From Vreelandella andesensis (lineage in GTDB: Bacteria > Pseudomonadota > Gammaproteobacteria > Pseudomonadales > Halomonadaceae): 64,000 nt of DNA. This document shows, one piece after another, positions 63,748 through 64,000 of this stretch; position 1 is the stretch's first letter; every line of letters starts with the position of its first letter. Made by a program: the position numbers and the translations under genes. Below the pieces are notes generated by a model. The model searched no databases and had not been told where the DNA came from. It saw only the letters and a list, made by a program, of their open reading frames with translations. Where the stretch lies: the NCBI RefSeq assembly GCF_003989795.1, contig NZ_RZHG01000018.1, positions 218,772-282,771 on the forward strand. The letters run 5' to 3'.

Positions 63748-64000
63748 CTGATCCAAATAAACCCGATCAAAAGGTCTCTGATGATGATTGGGCGGACGCC
63801 ATGTCTGAGCAAGAAGAACCCAGTTCAAGTGCCGATGCCGCAGGTGAGGAGGAAGATCCTTGGGCAGCAGCCATGGCCGAGCAAGAAGCCGCTGAGGAAG
63901 CAGATACCTCAAGCAGCGAGCCGGAGACAGAAGCGCCTGTTGCTAAACCAGCAAGCGATGAAGTGTTTCGCCCATTAAGTGCTGACAATGGCCATGCCGA
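63744..64000 (+). CDS. fliN: Flagellar motor switch protein FliN, 5' part
   Basis: The first 85 codons only; the conserved SpoA domain lies beyond the window. The visible N-terminus is a very acidic extension with two related segments, DDDWADAMSEQEE and EDPWAAAMAEQEA, longer than the short E. coli leader. Identity is based on the ATGA overlap with fliM, the 'D-W-A-x-A-M' start typical of gammaproteobacterial FliN and the usual fliM-fliN order. Confidence 0.9.
   Translation, partial: MTDPNKPDQKVSDDDWADAMSEQEEPSSSADAAGEEEDPWAAAMAEQEAAEEADTSSSEPETEAPVAKPASDEVFRPLSADNGHA

Overview
The window looks like a chromosomal segment of a Halomonas-type gammaproteobacterium (Halomonadaceae). This is inferred from gene content and gene order, not from a marker gene. 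The evidence is a split class II ribonucleotide reductase (nrdJa/nrdJb), a fabA-fabB pair, a light-response photolyase/fatty-acid cluster, and an enteric-type flagellar regulon headed by FlhDC. No rRNA, tRNA, CRISPR array, insertion sequence or prophage was seen, and coding density is high.

Region 1 (1-8.6 kb, plus strand) is a photo-oxidative stress cluster. It starts with the tail of an FAD-dependent amine-oxidase-like gene. A MerR/LitR-type regulator without the cobalamin-binding residues follows, then DNA photolyase, an NTF2-like protein, an SDR, an FAD oxidoreductase, a DUF1365 protein, a Cfa-like lipid methyltransferase and a DUF2878 membrane protein. The last five are packed with 4-bp overlaps or no gap. 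A promoter with two TTGTAC boxes sits upstream of the regulator.

Region 2 (8.6-23.6 kb) is housekeeping: a PAS-GGDEF-EAL protein, fabA-fabB, plsC with an RmlD-like gene, ssb, a YajR-like MFS transporter, uvrA, nrdJb-nrdJa with candidate NrdR boxes, and a secreted hypothetical protein.

Region 3 (23.6-48.8 kb, all minus strand) is the motility/chemotaxis block. It runs flhD-flhC, motA-motB-cheA-cheW, three chemoreceptors interleaved with cheR-cheB, cheY-cheZ, flhB-flhA, flhF, an unknown gene, flhE, fliA, a second stator pair (motC/motD-like) and a degenerate-phytochrome diguanylate cyclase. The order is the enteric flhDC-motAB-cheAW-tar-tap-cheRBYZ-flhBAE order with insertions. The most unusual pieces are an FlhF with an extra C-terminal region of about 355 residues, an adjacent unknown gene in the place where flhG normally lies, and the co-occurrence of FlhDC/FlhE with FlhF.

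Region 4 (48.9-64 kb) carries a late-class cluster (fliS-fliT, a second FliK-like gene and a stand-alone FlhB C-terminal domain) behind a clear sigma-28 promoter. It also holds a YcgR/PilZ/HD-GYP fusion, flaG with its own sigma-28 promoter, divergent fliE, and fliFGHIJKLMN, with fliN cut by the window end. Between fliH and fliI, eight 12-bp tandem repeats encode an open 30-codon reading frame that ends in an ATGA overlap with fliI.

Short degenerate tandem repeats (12-24 bp units) recur at gene ends and in spacers through the whole window, and fliK carries three 159-bp repeats. This repeat habit is not explained by the annotated genes.
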